Positions 50,215 to 60,120 of a stretch of 64,000 nucleotides of DNA are shown piece by piece. The position numbers were made by a program, and so were the translations under genes. This stretch comes from Palsa-504 sp963808315. Lineage in GTDB: Bacteria > Actinomycetota > Actinomycetes > Streptosporangiales > Streptosporangiaceae. How positions within the stretch are numbered: position 1 is the stretch's first letter; every line of letters starts with the position of its first letter. The notes below the pieces were generated by a model. The model made no database searches. It saw only the letters and a program-made list of their open reading frames with translations, and had not been told where the DNA came from. The stretch spans positions 1 through 64,000 of the forward strand of contig CAWEFK010000016.1 in the NCBI GenBank assembly GCA_963808315.1. Reading direction: 5' to 3'.

Positions 50215-52205
50215 ATGCCCGAGGTACCGTTCCCGCGAGGCGGGCAGGATGGCCAGGAGCCGGAGCGCTCCACGCCGCCGCCCGAGCGCGAGGACGGACC
50301 GCAGACCCCCGCCCAAGCCCCCGCCCCCGGTCCTATCTCCGGGCCCGTTCCTGTCCCGGAGCCTGGCGGGGCCGGCCGGGCGGAAGCGGCGGGCCGGCCC
50401 CGGATGCCGGCTGGGATGAAATTCCGCCCGGCGGGCCGGAGCAGGGCCTGTTCGTGTGCCTGCCGGCGGAGAACATGGAGCTGTCCCGGTTCGGCGGTGA
50501 TGACCAGCGCCGCCGATGGCGCCGGGTCCGCTGCTGGCCGGGGTGGCGTACGCGGTGGCCGGGAGCGACGGCGCGGGGCTGGCCGGGGTCTCGGAGGATT
50601 TCCTGTTCGCGGTGATCTCCGGCGGCCGCCGGATGGCGTCGTGGGCGACGTGGCTGGAGTTCTCCGCGATGCGCGAGCTCGCGCTGCGTCACCCCGCCGT
50701 CCCGGCCCGCCCCGCCCGCAAGACCCCTCCCGCCACCCCCGGGCCCGCCGCCGGCCGGGAGCGCCCCGGACCCGCTGAGCCCGGACCCGCTGAGCCCGGA
50801 CCCGCTGAGCCCGGACCCGCGGCTGAGCCGCTGCTGGTGACGGGCGGGTGCAGTTCGCGGAGTTCGTGGCCGATGAGGTCGCTGCTGACCTGCGGATGAC
50901 CTGGATGACCGCGGCTGACCGGATCTCTTACGCGGTCACCTTGGCCACCCGGCTCCCGGTCACGTTCGCCGCGCTGGGCGCGGGGCTGATCGACCCGGTC
51001 CACGCCAAGATCATCTACGAGCAGACCGATATCTTGTCCGCCGCCGACGCGGCCCGGGCCGACCCGGTGCTGGCCGCCGCGGCGCAGCACAAGACCTACG
51101 GCGAGCTGCGCGCCGCCGCTCTCCGGCTGGTCCTCAGGCTGGACCCCGGCGCCGCGGAGCGGCGCAAGCAGAAACGGCGGAAGGAAGACGCGCATGTCCG
51201 GCCGTTCCGGGAGGAGTCCGGGAACGCCGGGATGACCGCCCGGGAACTGCCCTGCGATGAGGTGCTGGCCTCCTGGCAGCACGTGCAGCAGCGGGCCCTG
51301 GACCTGCGCGCCGCCGGGATGCCCGGCACCCTGCGTGAACTCCGCTGCCGGGCGTACCTGGACCTGCTGCAGGAACGCGACAGCCGCCTGCTCCTCGCAC
51401 CGGACCAGGGCGGCGGGCCCGCGGACGGCGACGGGGCCGCCGCAGGATCCCGGCCGAACGGCGGGAACGACGGCCCGACGGGACCGGCGGGAACGGTCCG
51501 GGGCCGGATCGCCCGGCCGGGACGGGCCCGGTGCCTGGCGGCGCTGGTGAACATCACCGTGCCGCTGGCGAGTCAGCTGGGAGAATCCGGGGCACCGGGG
51601 GACGCGGGCGGGTTCGGGATCCTGGACCCCGGGACCATGCCCGGGACCTGCTCGCCGCGGCCGCCCGCAGCCCGCGCACCCGCTGGTGCGTCACCGTCTT
51701 GCACCCTGACGGGACCGCCGCCGCCCACGGCTGCGCTCCCGGCCGTCACCCCGCACCACCAGGCCCGGAACCACCCGGCCCGGACCACCCGGCCCCGCAC
51801 CACCAGGCCCCGAACCGCCGCCCGGTACCCGGGCCCGGGACTACCTGCGCAGCCTGGGAGTCCGGCTCATCCCGATCGCCCGCGGCAGCCTGCGACCACC
51901 GGCACGCCGAGGCCGGGTACCGGCCTAGCCGCAAGCTGCGGCATCTGGTCACCGCCCGGTCCGCCCGGTGCAGCGCGCCCGGCTGCAGCCGCCCCGCGGC
52001 CCGCTGCGACCTGGACCACACCATCGCGTGGGACGCGGGCGGGATCACCTGCGAATGCGACCTGGCTCCGTTGTGCCGCCATCACCACCGGTGCAAGCAG
52101 GCCGAAGGGTGGCAGCTCACCCAGCCCGAACCGGGCGTCCTGCTCTGGCGCACCCCGCGCGGCCGGACCTACGCCACCACCCCCACCGAATACACCCTCG
52201 GCTAG
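50215..52205 (+). pseudogene. DUF222/13E12 HNH endonuclease, several frameshifts
   Basis: All parts of a full DUF222-HNH protein are present but spread over three frames: a Pro-rich N-terminus (from ATG 50215), DEIPPGGPEQGLFVCLPAEN (about 50415), MAPGPLLAGVAYAVAG and RRMASWATWLEFSAMRELAL (50516-50700), FVADEVAADLRMTWMTAADR to RAYLDLLQERD (50850-51390), DLLAAAARSPRTRWCVTVLH (about 51640), YLRSLGVRLIPIARGS (about 51840) and the HNH core CDHRHAEAGYRPSRKLRHLV with CSAPGCSRPAARCDLDH and CRHHHRCKQ. At least five frame changes are needed, near 50405, 50510, 50840, 51640 and 51840-51895. The HNH residues look intact, yet the protein cannot be made as one chain. Confidence 0.75.
50766..50820 (+). repeat. 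15-bp tandem repeat in the DUF222 linker
   Basis: The unit CCGGACCCGCTGAGC is repeated three times exactly and then for ten further bases. It encodes a Pro-Gly-Pro-Ala-Glu repeat in the linker. Slippage in this tract may have contributed to the nearby frame change. Confidence 0.8.
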
Positions 52206-52363
52206 CCAAAGCGGCCCGCACTGCCGGCGAACCCGCGACCCCGGCCGGAAGGCGTCCCGCGGACGGCCCGCGTCGCACTCGGGTGCCCGCGTCCCTTCCG
52301 GCTCCCAGCCCACCCCGGTGCACCCGATCCGCCGCGACACGGTGACGGGCACGTGCTACGGCA

Positions 52364-53452
52364 CTAGCTTCTGCCTCCTGGGGTCCCCGGCCGTAGGTGG
52401 GTCTCCGCGTCGGACGTGCGGGCCAGGGTGGCCCGGGCGCGGCGCACCGAGATCCGGCCGGACTCGGGCAGCACCTCGGTGATGAACCCGTAGGCCGTGG
52501 CCAGTTCGGCCGCGTGACTGGAACCGGCCGCGGCCTTGGCCTGGGTGCGGGCGAGCCAGTCGATGATGTCTCCCCAGCCCGGCGCGGCCAGCGACCCGCC
52601 GACATACTGGACCGAGAGCGCGGCGCACAGGTTGGCGAACGCGAGCCGCTGGCGCAGTGGCCAATCGCGCAGGGTGCCGAGCACGAAGGCGGCTCCGAAG
52701 ACGTCGCCTGCGCCGGTCGGGATCGTGGGCGTTGACCGGGAGGGACGGGGACCCACTCCTGCTCACCGGTGATGGAATCGACGGCCATCGCACCCTGACC
52801 GCCGCAGGTCACCACCGCGATCGGGGACCCGCGGAGCCAGCGCGTGCAGCGCGTCGTGCGGATCGTCGGTATGGGTGTAGGCCATCGCCTCGACGCTGTT
52901 AGGCAGGAAGGCGTGGAAGTTCTGCAGCTGCTCGAGAACGCTCGGCGACCATTTCTCGTCCTGGTCCCAGCCCGTGTCCGCGAACAGCAGCATCCCGGCG
53001 GAGGTCGCGGTCTGGAACCACGGGCGCGGCTCGGCGTCCAGATGCGCGAAGCCGACCCGGGCGGCGGGCATGACCGCGAGCAGTTCGCTGCTCGGTACGG
53101 GCGGCGGGTGCATGTGGGTCATCAGGGCCCGGTCTCGTTCGACCACCATGGAGACCGTCACCGGTGAGTGCCAGTCCGGGAAGCGGCGCGAATAGGTAAG
53201 GTCAACCCCTTCCTGCTCGGTGAGCGTCGCCCAGCAGAAGTCCCCGTACACGTCGTCACCGAAGGCGGCGGCCAGCGATGTCCGCACGCCCAGACGGCTG
53301 GCGGCGATGGCGAGGTTGGCGATGCCGCCCGGGCACGATCCCATCCCGCTGGCCTGGAGCTCGGTGCCCCGCACCGGCAGGGACGCCAGGCCGGTGAAGA
53401 CGACGTCGAAGAACACGGTGCCGTGCACGAACAGGTCGTACTGGCCGGTCAT
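52364..53452 (-). pseudogene. PfkB-family sugar kinase, three frameshifts
   Basis: ATG 53452 begins a ribokinase-type protein: FVHGTVFFDVVFTGLASLPV, GSCPGGIANLAIAASRLGVR (sugar-binding GG), LAAAFGDDVYGDF, LPNSVEAMAYT. Frame changes near 52828, 52745 and 52725 then link SPIAVVTCGGQGAMAVDSIT, VNAHDP and TGAGDVFGAAFVLGTLRDWP. The last holds the PfkB signature 2 with the catalytic base in GAGD. The restored length is about 360 residues. It would phosphorylate a sugar. It is divergent from a GH4 6-phosphoglycosidase 47 bp away, so the pair could handle one phosphorylated sugar. Each break is a single extra base. Confidence 0.75.
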
Positions 53453-53499
53453 GGCCGCTCTCCCGCCATCAGGCCAGTCTGCCCGATAGGGTCGCTGGG

Positions 53500-54813
53500 G
53501 TGCGAGTCACGATTCTCGGCGGCGGCGGCTTCCGGGTCCCGCTGATCTGCCGCGAGCTTGCCCTCAGCAGCCTGGCGGTCGACGAGGTCGTGCTGTTCGA
53601 TGTGATCGGTGGGCGGCTCGGCGTGATCGCCGACGTGCTGGCGGGTGACCACCTGCCGCTGCGCACGACCACCGATCTGGACACCGCGCTGCGCGGCGCC
53701 GACCTGATCTTCGCTGCGCTGCGCGTCGGCGGCCTCGATGGCCGGGTCGGGGACGAGCGGGCCGCACTTGACCTCGGCGTGCTCGGCCAGGAGACGGTCG
53801 GGGCCGGCGGCCTGGCCTGCGCCGCCCGGGCCGTGCCGGTCGTGGACGCGATCGCGCGGCGCATCGCGGAGCTGGCGGGCCAGGCGTGGGTCATCTCGAT
53901 GACCAACCCGGCCGGCCTCGTCACCGAGGTGATGGCGGCCCGCCTCGGGCCCCGGGTCATCGGGGTCTGCGACTCCCCCATGGCGCTGGTGCGCCGGGCC
54001 TGCGCGGCGGCCGGAGTCGATCCGGGTCCGTCGCTGGCCCGGCTGGCTGACCGGGTCGAGGCCGACTACCTGGGGCTTAATCATCTCGGCTGGCTGCGGG
54101 GCCTGAGCGTCGGCGGCACGGAGCTGCTGCCCGGCCTGCTCGCGGATCCGGTGCGGCTGCTCGCGATGGAGGAAGGACGGCTGTTCGGCGCCGACCTGCT
54201 GCAGGCGCTCGGCACGATCCCCAACGAGTACCTGTACTGGTACTACGCTCAGGCCGAAGCCCTGCGGGACGTCAGGGCGGCGCAACGGACCCGCGGCGAG
54301 CACGTCCGGGCCAGGCAGGAGACGTTCTACGCGGCGGCCGCGGCGGCTCCCGGGCAGGCCGCGCAGCTCTGGGCCGCGGCCAACGACGAGCGCAATCGCA
54401 GTTATTTTGCCGAGTTGCGCTCCGGCGAGCGTGACGCCGCCGACGTGGCCGCCGGAGGTTATGAGTCCATCGCCATCGGGCTCGCCGCCGCGCTGACGGG
54501 CCAAGGGGCGGCCCGGCTGATCGTCAATGTGCGCAACGGCACCACGGTCCCCGCGCTGGCGCCGGACGCCGTCATCGAAACCGTGTGCCTGGTCGATGGC
54601 GAAGGCGCGGTGCCGCTGCCCGTATCGCCGCCGTCGGATCATGAGCTCGGCCTGATGTGCATGGTGAAGAGCTGCGAACGGGCCATCATCACCGCGGCCC
54701 TGACCGGCTCGGCGGAAGCGGCTCTGCGGGCGTTCGCGCTGCACCCCCTCGTCGCGTCGCTCGGCGCCGCCCGGGTCCTGGCGGCCGCCGCCGTGCCGGT
54801 GGCCCGACGGTGA
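53500..54813 (+). CDS. GH4-family 6-phospho-glycosidase
   Basis: The 437-residue protein starts at GTG 53500 and has the GH4 NAD-binding start MRVTILGGGGFRVPLI. Later come ISMTNPAGLVTEVM, the metal-binding Cys 157 in GVCDSP, and N194-H195 in YLGLNHLGWLRG. GH4 enzymes use NAD+ and a divalent metal for an unusual redox-elimination mechanism on 6-phospho-glucosides. The C-terminal half (PNEYLYWYYAQAEALRD, DHELGLMCMVKSCERAII) also fits 6-phospho-beta-glucosidase. It is divergent from the PfkB kinase gene. Confidence 0.9.
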   Translation: MRVTILGGGGFRVPLICRELALSSLAVDEVVLFDVIGGRLGVIADVLAGDHLPLRTTTDLDTALRGADLIFAALRVGGLDGRVGDERAALDLGVLGQETVGAGGLACAARAVPVVDAIARRIAELAGQAWVISMTNPAGLVTEVMAARLGPRVIGVCDSPMALVRRACAAAGVDPGPSLARLADRVEADYLGLNHLGWLRGLSVGGTELLPGLLADPVRLLAMEEGRLFGADLLQALGTIPNEYLYWYYAQAEALRDVRAAQRTRGEHVRARQETFYAAAAAAPGQAAQLWAAANDERNRSYFAELRSGERDAADVAAGGYESIAIGLAAALTGQGAARLIVNVRNGTTVPALAPDAVIETVCLVDGEGAVPLPVSPPSDHELGLMCMVKSCERAIITAALTGSAEAALRAFALHPLVASLGAARVLAAAAVPVARR

Positions 54814-54826
54814 CGTCGGCCCCGGT

Positions 54827-55823
54827 TTACAAGCGGACGATCATCTTGCCGGTGTTATGCGCCGCGGAGCAGGTCGATGAAGGCGGACGGGGCCGCCTCC
54901 AGGCCCTCGACGACGGTTTCCGCGTGGACCAGCCTGCCTTCGCTCAGCCAGCGGCTGACGTCGGCGATCATGTCCGGCATCCGGTCCTGGTGGTCGGAGA
55001 CGATGAAGCCGCGCAGCGTGAGCCGCTTGCCGATGACCAGCGCCAGGTTGTGCGGACCGGCGGGCCGCTCGGTGGCGTTGTAGTGGGCGATCGCGCCGCA
55101 CATGGCGACGCGGCCGTGAGTATTGAGCACCGCCAGGGAGGCTTCCAGGTGGTCGCCGCCGACGTTGTCGAAGTAGACGTCGATGCCCTCCGGTGCCGCC
55201 TCACCCAGCTGCTCCCAGACCGGGGCGGCCCGGTAGTTGAAGGCGGCGTCGAACCCTATCTCGGAGAGCCAGCGGACCTTCTCATCGCTGCCCGCGCTGC
55301 CGATCACCCGGGCGGCGCCCTTGAGCTTGGCGAACTGGCCGGCCATGCTGCCCACCGCGCCGGCCGCGCCGGACACGAACACCACATCACCCGGCTTCAT
55401 CGCGGCCATGTCGAGCAGGCCGACGTAGGCGGTGAGGGCGGTCATGCCGAGCACCCCCAGGTAGGCGGACGGGGACAGGCCCTCGACAGCGGCTAGCTTT
55501 TGCGCGTGCCTGGCCGGCAGCACCGCTTCGTCCCGCCAGCCGAGATTGTGCAGGACCAGGTCACCTTCGACCAGCTCGGGCGCCCGGCTCTCGATGACAG
55601 AACCGATCGCCCCGCCCGTCAGCGGCTCGCCCAGGCCGAACGGCGGCGCGTAGGACTTCACGTCGTTCATCCGGCCCCGCATATAGGGATCGACCGACAT
55701 GAACAGGTTGCGCACCCGCACCTGCCCGTGGTCAAGCTCCGGCCGGCCCGCTTCGGTCAGGGCGAAGTTGTCCCTGGTGGGCCACCCGGAGGGCCGCGAA
55801 GCGAGAACGATCTGACGTGGCAC
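54827..55823 (-). pseudogene. NADP-dependent MDR reductase (CurA/leukotriene B4 12-hydroxydehydrogenase-like), frameshift at the end
   Basis: GTG 55823 has GGAGGA upstream. The protein has the family start VPRQIVLASRPSGWPT and then VRNLFMSVDPYMRGRMND, GVLGMTALTAYVGLLDMAAM, VVFVSGAAGAVGSMAGQFAK (NADP site with AAxGxxG) and VDVYFDNVGG-like VYFDNVGGDHLEASL. The frame stops at 54855 after LLRGA. One base away the expected ending NTGKMIVRL and a stop at 54829 follow. So a single extra T near 54852 cuts eight residues. The enzyme reduces double bonds next to carbonyls. The product may still fold. Confidence 0.88.
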
Positions 55824-55915
55824 TGATTCCTCCAGGCGGGGACAATTGACGTGGGACGCCATGCGGTCCTACCGTACGCCGGAGTAAGTTCGGCCGTCAG
55901 CGAGGATGAAGCCCG

Positions 55916-57562
55916 ATGATCCGCAGCACCATGCAGGACTACCCGCTCACGATCCGCGCCATCATGCGGCACGGCGCTGCGGTGTACGGCACCAGCGAGT
56001 GCGTCACCTGGACCGGCGCGGGCACTCGCCGGGCTACGTACGTCCAGGTGGCCCAGAACGCCGGGCGGCTGGCCGCCGCCCTGGCCCGGCTCGGCATCAA
56101 GCCAGGTGACCCCGTGGCCACCTTCTGCTGGAACAACACCGAGCACCTGGAGGCCTACTTCGGCGTGCCCAGCATGGGCGCGGTCCTGCACACGCTCAAC
56201 ATCCGGCTGCCCGGCGCCCAGGTCGCCCAGATCGTCAACCACGCCGCCGACCGGATCGTCATCGTGGATGACACCCTGGTCCCGCTGCTGGCCAAGATCG
56301 CCGGCGAGCTGCCCACGGTCGAGGCGTTCATCGTCAACGGCTTTGGCGACGCATCGGCGCTCGGAGATCGCGTGCCGGTGCTGCGCTATGACGAGTTGCT
56401 GGCGGCCGAGGATCCCGGGTTCGACTGGCCGGAGCTCGACGAGCGGGACGCGGCGCTGATGTGCTACACCAGCGGCACTACCGGGGACCCGAAGGGCGTG
56501 GTGTACTCGCACCGGTCCACCTACCTGCACGCGATGGCGGTCATGGCCGCCTCGGTCCACGGCATCACCGAGGCGGACCGGGCGCTGGCCATCGTGCCCA
56601 TGTTCCACGCCAACGCCTGGGGCATGCCGTACGCGGCCTTCCTGTCCGGGGCCACGCTGCACATGCCCGGCCCGTTTTTGCAGCCCGAGCACCTCACCGC
56701 CTTCATTGCCGCCGAACGGACCACGGTGACCTCGGGGGTGCCGACGATCTGGAGCGCGATCCTGAGCTACGGGGAGGACCACGAGATCGACCTGTCCTCG
56801 CTGCGGATCGCCAACTCCGGCGGTTCGGCCGCGCCGCGGGTGCTGCTCGAGCGGTTCGGTGAGCGGTACGGGCTGCGGATCGTCCAGGGCTGGGGCATGA
56901 CCGAGATGAGCCCGGTCGGCGGCATGGCGCTGCCTCCCGCAGGCGTCGCGGAGGGCTCGCCGGAAGACCTGGACTGGCGCATGCGCGCGGGCCGGGTCCT
57001 GCACGGCGTCGAGATGCGCATCATCGGCTTCGACGGCAAGGAACTGCCCGCCGACGGCGTGTCGGAGGGCGAGATCGAGGTCCGCGGGCCCTGGGTCACC
57101 GGCTCCTACCACCTCGACCCGGCGCCGGAGAAGTTCCGCGACGGCTGGCTGCGCACCGGCGACGTCGGCACCCTGGACGACCGCGGTTTCTTCACCATCA
57201 GCGACCGCATCAAGGACGTCATCAAGTCCGGCGGGGAGTGGATCTCCTCGGTGGACCTGGAGAACCGGCTCATGGCGCACCCCGCCGTGCAGGAGTCGGC
57301 CGTGATCGGGATTCCCGACGAGCGCTGGGGCGAGCGGCCGCTGGCCTGCGTGGTGCTGCGGCCGGGAACCAAGGCGGAGCCCGCCGAACTCGCCGATTTC
57401 CTGCGCACCTCGGGGGTGGCCCGCTGGCAGGTGCCGGAGTACTGGACGTTCGTGGCCGAGATCCCCAAGACGGCGGTCGGCAAGTTCGACAAGAAGGTGC
57501 TCCGCAGCCGCGACGCGGCCGGCGAACTGGCGATCGACCGGGTGACCGGGGCGACCGGGTGA
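55916..57562 (+). CDS. Acyl-CoA synthetase (fatty-acid--CoA ligase)
   Basis: The 548-residue protein has the adenylating-enzyme motifs: A3 YTSGTTGDPKG (184-194), A5 VQGWGMTEMSP, A7 GWLRTGDVG and the catalytic Lys in TAVGKFDKK (K523). Residue patterns (MFHANAWGMPYAAFL) fit medium/long-chain fatty acid ligases of the FadD-like group. It forms acyl-CoA from fatty acid, ATP and CoA in the cytoplasm. It is divergent from the CurA-like reductase (93 bp) and followed 37 bp later by an FAH-family enzyme, likely in the same operon for breakdown of an acid. Confidence 0.92.
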   Translation: MIRSTMQDYPLTIRAIMRHGAAVYGTSECVTWTGAGTRRATYVQVAQNAGRLAAALARLGIKPGDPVATFCWNNTEHLEAYFGVPSMGAVLHTLNIRLPGAQVAQIVNHAADRIVIVDDTLVPLLAKIAGELPTVEAFIVNGFGDASALGDRVPVLRYDELLAAEDPGFDWPELDERDAALMCYTSGTTGDPKGVVYSHRSTYLHAMAVMAASVHGITEADRALAIVPMFHANAWGMPYAAFLSGATLHMPGPFLQPEHLTAFIAAERTTVTSGVPTIWSAILSYGEDHEIDLSSLRIANSGGSAAPRVLLERFGERYGLRIVQGWGMTEMSPVGGMALPPAGVAEGSPEDLDWRMRAGRVLHGVEMRIIGFDGKELPADGVSEGEIEVRGPWVTGSYHLDPAPEKFRDGWLRTGDVGTLDDRGFFTISDRIKDVIKSGGEWISSVDLENRLMAHPAVQESAVIGIPDERWGERPLACVVLRPGTKAEPAELADFLRTSGVARWQVPEYWTFVAEIPKTAVGKFDKKVLRSRDAAGELAIDRVTGATG

Positions 57563-57598
57563 CGAGGATGACGCCGGCCGGGCGCTAGAGTCGGCGGT

Positions 57599-58427
57599 AT
57601 GCGATTCAGCACCATCCGGACGGACGGCAGGACCACGGCGGCACGGCTCGACGGAGACGTCCTGATCCCCTTGGACGCGGCCGACGTCGGCGAGTTGCTC
57701 GCCCGGGGCGGACCGGGCCAGCCGCGCGCGGGAGCGTCACAGGTACCGGTGGCGGAGGCCGACTTCGCCCCGGTCGTCACGCAGCCGGGGAAGATCATCT
57801 GCGTGGGGCTGAACTACCGGGCGCACATCCTGGAAACCGGGCGCGAGCTGCCCGAGTACCCGACGCTGTTCGCCAAGTTCGCCGACACCCTGCTCGGGCC
57901 GCGTGATGAGCTCGTGCTGCCGTCGGTGAGCGACCGGGTGGACTGGGAAGTCGAGCTCGGGGTGGTGATCGGAAGCCCGGTGTACCGGGCCACGCCCGCC
58001 GAGGCCCTGGCGGCGGTGGCCGGCGTACACGGTCATCAACGACGTGTCGATGCGGGACTGGCAGCGGCGCACCTTGCAGTGGCTGCAGGGCAAGATGTTC
58101 GAGCACTCCACCCCGGCCGGCCCCTACCTGGTCACGCCGGACGAGGTCGGGCACGCGGCTGACCTCGAGGTCAGGTGCGAGGTCGACGGGGCCGTGATGC
58201 AGCAGTCGCGGACCTCGGACCTGCTGTTCAGCCCGGCGGAGATCATCTCTTACGCGAGCCAGGCCATCACCTTGAAGCCGGGCGACCTGATCGCCACCGG
58301 CACGCCGGGCGGCGTGGGCAACGCCAGGAAACCGCCGGTCTACCTGCAGCCGGGACAGGTGCTGCGCACCTGGATCGAAGGCCTCGGCGAATGCGTGAAC
58401 CTCTGCGTGGCGGAGAAGGCCGGCTAG
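57599..58427 (+). pseudogene. Fumarylacetoacetate-hydrolase-family enzyme, one frameshift
   Basis: ATG 57599 starts the FAH N-terminus (FSTIRTDGRTTAARLDGD) and VGLNYRAHILETGRELPEYP, FAKFADTLLGPRDELVLPSV, VDWEVELGVVIGSPVY, which carries the metal Glu pair. Near 58025 one extra base shifts the frame. Corrected, it continues YTVINDVSMRDWQRRTLQWL, QGKMFEHSTPAGPYLVTPDE and LKPGDLIATGTPGGVGNARK. That gives 275 residues. The metal ligands (E..E...D) and LIATGTPGG are all present. FAH enzymes cleave or decarboxylate beta-diketo acids in aromatic breakdown. It follows an acyl-CoA synthetase. Confidence 0.88.
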
Positions 58428-58491
58428 CTGACCACCACCTTCGCGGGTGATGGGTTGAGGTGGCGCAGGCAGTAAGGACCGTTCGGCAGAA

Positions 58492-59001
58492 TTATTCTTC
58501 GGTCAGGCCGGTGGCCATTTCGACGACGACGTCGAGCTGACCTAGATGGCGGGCGTACTCCTGCACCAGGTGAAACAGGACCCGCTCGAGGGTCGCCGGG
58601 TCGGCGCCGTCCCACCTCTCGCTGGGCCTGCCCACCTCGTCGAGGTCGTGGGCGGTGATGATGGCACGGCTGCGTTCGGCCTGTTCGTGCAGGTCAGCGA
58701 GCAGGGAGGCGGGGGTTTCCCCGTCGCCGACGGACCAGCGGCCGCCGTCGCCGTCGGCCCAGGGGTCATCGACGTCACGGCCTTCGAACCCCCACTCGAG
58801 CCAGCGCCGCTCGACGTGGCGCAGGTGCTTGAGCAGCTGCAGGGGGGTCCAGCCCGACGGCAGCCGGGTGCGCCGCCATTCGGCGGCGGGCAGCGCCTCG
58901 AGCTTGGCGGTCACCCGGGAGCGGAAGTAGTCGAGGTAGCGCAGGAAGACCTCGGCGCGCGAACTGGCCGGCGTCGTCGGCTCCGGAAATGGCTCGGACA
59001 C
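58492..59001 (-). CDS. DinB-family protein (DUF664, mycothiol-dependent type)
   Basis: GTG 59001 follows GGGAGGTGC. The 169 residues form a four-helix DinB bundle: FLRYLDYFRSRVTAKLEALP, LLKHLRHVERRWLEWGFEG (first metal His in this helix), ITAHDLDEVGRP and ATLERVLFHLVQEYARHLGQ (later His pair). This DUF664 pattern is like actinomycete mycothiol-dependent S-transferases. Substrate unknown. It fits with mycothione reductase elsewhere in the window. Confidence 0.88.
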   Translation of the reverse strand: MSEPFPEPTTPASSRAEVFLRYLDYFRSRVTAKLEALPAAEWRRTRLPSGWTPLQLLKHLRHVERRWLEWGFEGRDVDDPWADGDGGRWSVGDGETPASLLADLHEQAERSRAIITAHDLDEVGRPSERWDGADPATLERVLFHLVQEYARHLGQLDVVVEMATGLTEE

Positions 59002-59033
59002 GTCGCACCTCCCTGAACCGTGTTCGCAGGCCA

Positions 59034-59462
59034 TTATCCCGCAGGCGTGACCGGCACGTCGCGCCACAGGCCGCCGTTCAGGTTGAGGTTGTTACCGCTG
59101 TCCTGACCCGGAGCGCCGTCGCCGATGTAGGTGTACAGCGGATGCCCGTCGTAGGTCGCCTGCGTGGAGCCATCCGTCCGCCTGATCGTGCCAAGGTGCC
59201 CCGTGACTCCAGGGCCGGGCGCCGCGTTTCCGGGAACCGGCGGCCAGTAGGCGGCGCAGGAGCCGTAGCAGGCCGAACGGGCCGGGGTGTCCGGCGCGAA
59301 CGAGTAGAGCGTGAAGCCCTTGGCGTTGGTGAGCACCGCAGCGCCGCCGAGCTGCCTGGCCTGGAGCAGCTGCGAGCCGGAAGGGGCGGCGGGCGCGGCC
59401 TTGGGGGTGGCCAGGGCGACGCCGAGCAGCGCGAGCGCGAGCACCGACACGGCCGTGGTCAC
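59034..59462 (-). CDS. Secreted protein with two 'secreted repeats' (PF03640)
   Basis: The 142-residue protein has a signal peptide (VSVLALALLGVALATPKAAP). Two tandem lipoprotein-type repeats follow: TNAKGFTLYSFAPDTPARSA with CYGSCAAYWPPV, and TIRRTDGSTQATYDGHPLYT with YIGDGAPGQDSGN. These COG4315 domains are beta-rich and of unknown role; in other bacteria they bind metals or polymers. The start GTG overlaps the stop of the membrane protein gene (GTGA), so the two genes are coupled. Confidence 0.85.
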   Translation of the reverse strand: MTTAVSVLALALLGVALATPKAAPAAPSGSQLLQARQLGGAAVLTNAKGFTLYSFAPDTPARSACYGSCAAYWPPVPGNAAPGPGVTGHLGTIRRTDGSTQATYDGHPLYTYIGDGAPGQDSGNNLNLNGGLWRDVPVTPAG

Positions 59463-59896
59463 GGTGACGGCCGCGGTGGGGTGACGGCCGCGGTGGCGGC
59501 CGAGGCCGTCCGGCGTCTGGCGTCCACGGCGAGGGCCAGCCCGGTCGGGGCCAGCACGGCGAAGGTGGCCACGTCGATGATCGCGGCGGCGATCCCGGCG
59601 GTGGTACGCACCTCGGTGAACCCGAACAAGCCGACCTTCAGCGACAGCAGGTACCCGCCGAGGGTCCCGAGCGCGAACGCGGCGCCGGACGCGATGGCCA
59701 GCCCGTGGCGGGTGACCGCGATCGCCAGGGCCAGCACGTACGCCGAGATCACCTGGAGCAGGAACAGCCAGCCGATGGTCGGTATCGACCTGTAGCCGGT
59801 CAGGTACAGGTCCAGGTGTATCGAGCCCGAGGCGACCAGCAGTGCTGCCCCGGCGATCGCTGACGCGGACCGCCGGGGCAGTGACGTCCCCCTCAT
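59459..59896 (-). CDS. Four-helix membrane protein
   Basis: I use ATG 59896 (MRGTSLPRRSASA) because GTGGGGAG is just upstream; ATG 59932 is an alternative. The 145-residue protein has about four transmembrane helices (IAGAALLVASGSIHLDLYLT, LFLLQVISAYVLALAIAVTR, IASGAAFALGTLGGYLLSLK, GIAAAIIDVATFAVLAPTGL). It is first in an operon with the secreted-repeat protein; such pairs are common in actinomycetes. Function unknown. Confidence 0.75.
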   Translation of the reverse strand: MRGTSLPRRSASAIAGAALLVASGSIHLDLYLTGYRSIPTIGWLFLLQVISAYVLALAIAVTRHGLAIASGAAFALGTLGGYLLSLKVGLFGFTEVRTTAGIAAAIIDVATFAVLAPTGLALAVDARRRTASAATAAVTPPRPSP

Positions 59897-59984
59897 GCTC
59901 CCCACAACTTGATCACGGGCCGGCCGGGCCATCGGTTCACCGACCTTGCGTAATGAAACGGTGTTTTTCCCCGCATTCGGGTAC

Positions 59985-60107
59985 CTATGGCACATCGAGT
60001 ACCTCGCGTGCAGCAGGCTGCGGGGCCGCCGGGGCGGGTGCGACGGATGAGACGCCAGGGATCGCGCCCCCAGGGTTGAACGGCGCCTCCCCGTGCAGCC
60101 GGGTCAT
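59985..60107 (-). CDS. Possible micro-protein (40 aa)
   Basis: ATG 60107 opens a 40-codon frame (MTRLHGEAPFNPGG start; Ala/Pro-rich end). A GAGGGGCT-like site precedes it. It lies just after the stop of the DUF3494 gene. It could be an unrelated ORF or a shifted tail of that gene. Support is weak. Confidence 0.2.
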   Translation of the reverse strand: MTRLHGEAPFNPGGAIPGVSSVAPAPAAPQPAAREVLDVP

Positions 60108-60120
60108 CAGCCCCTCAGCC

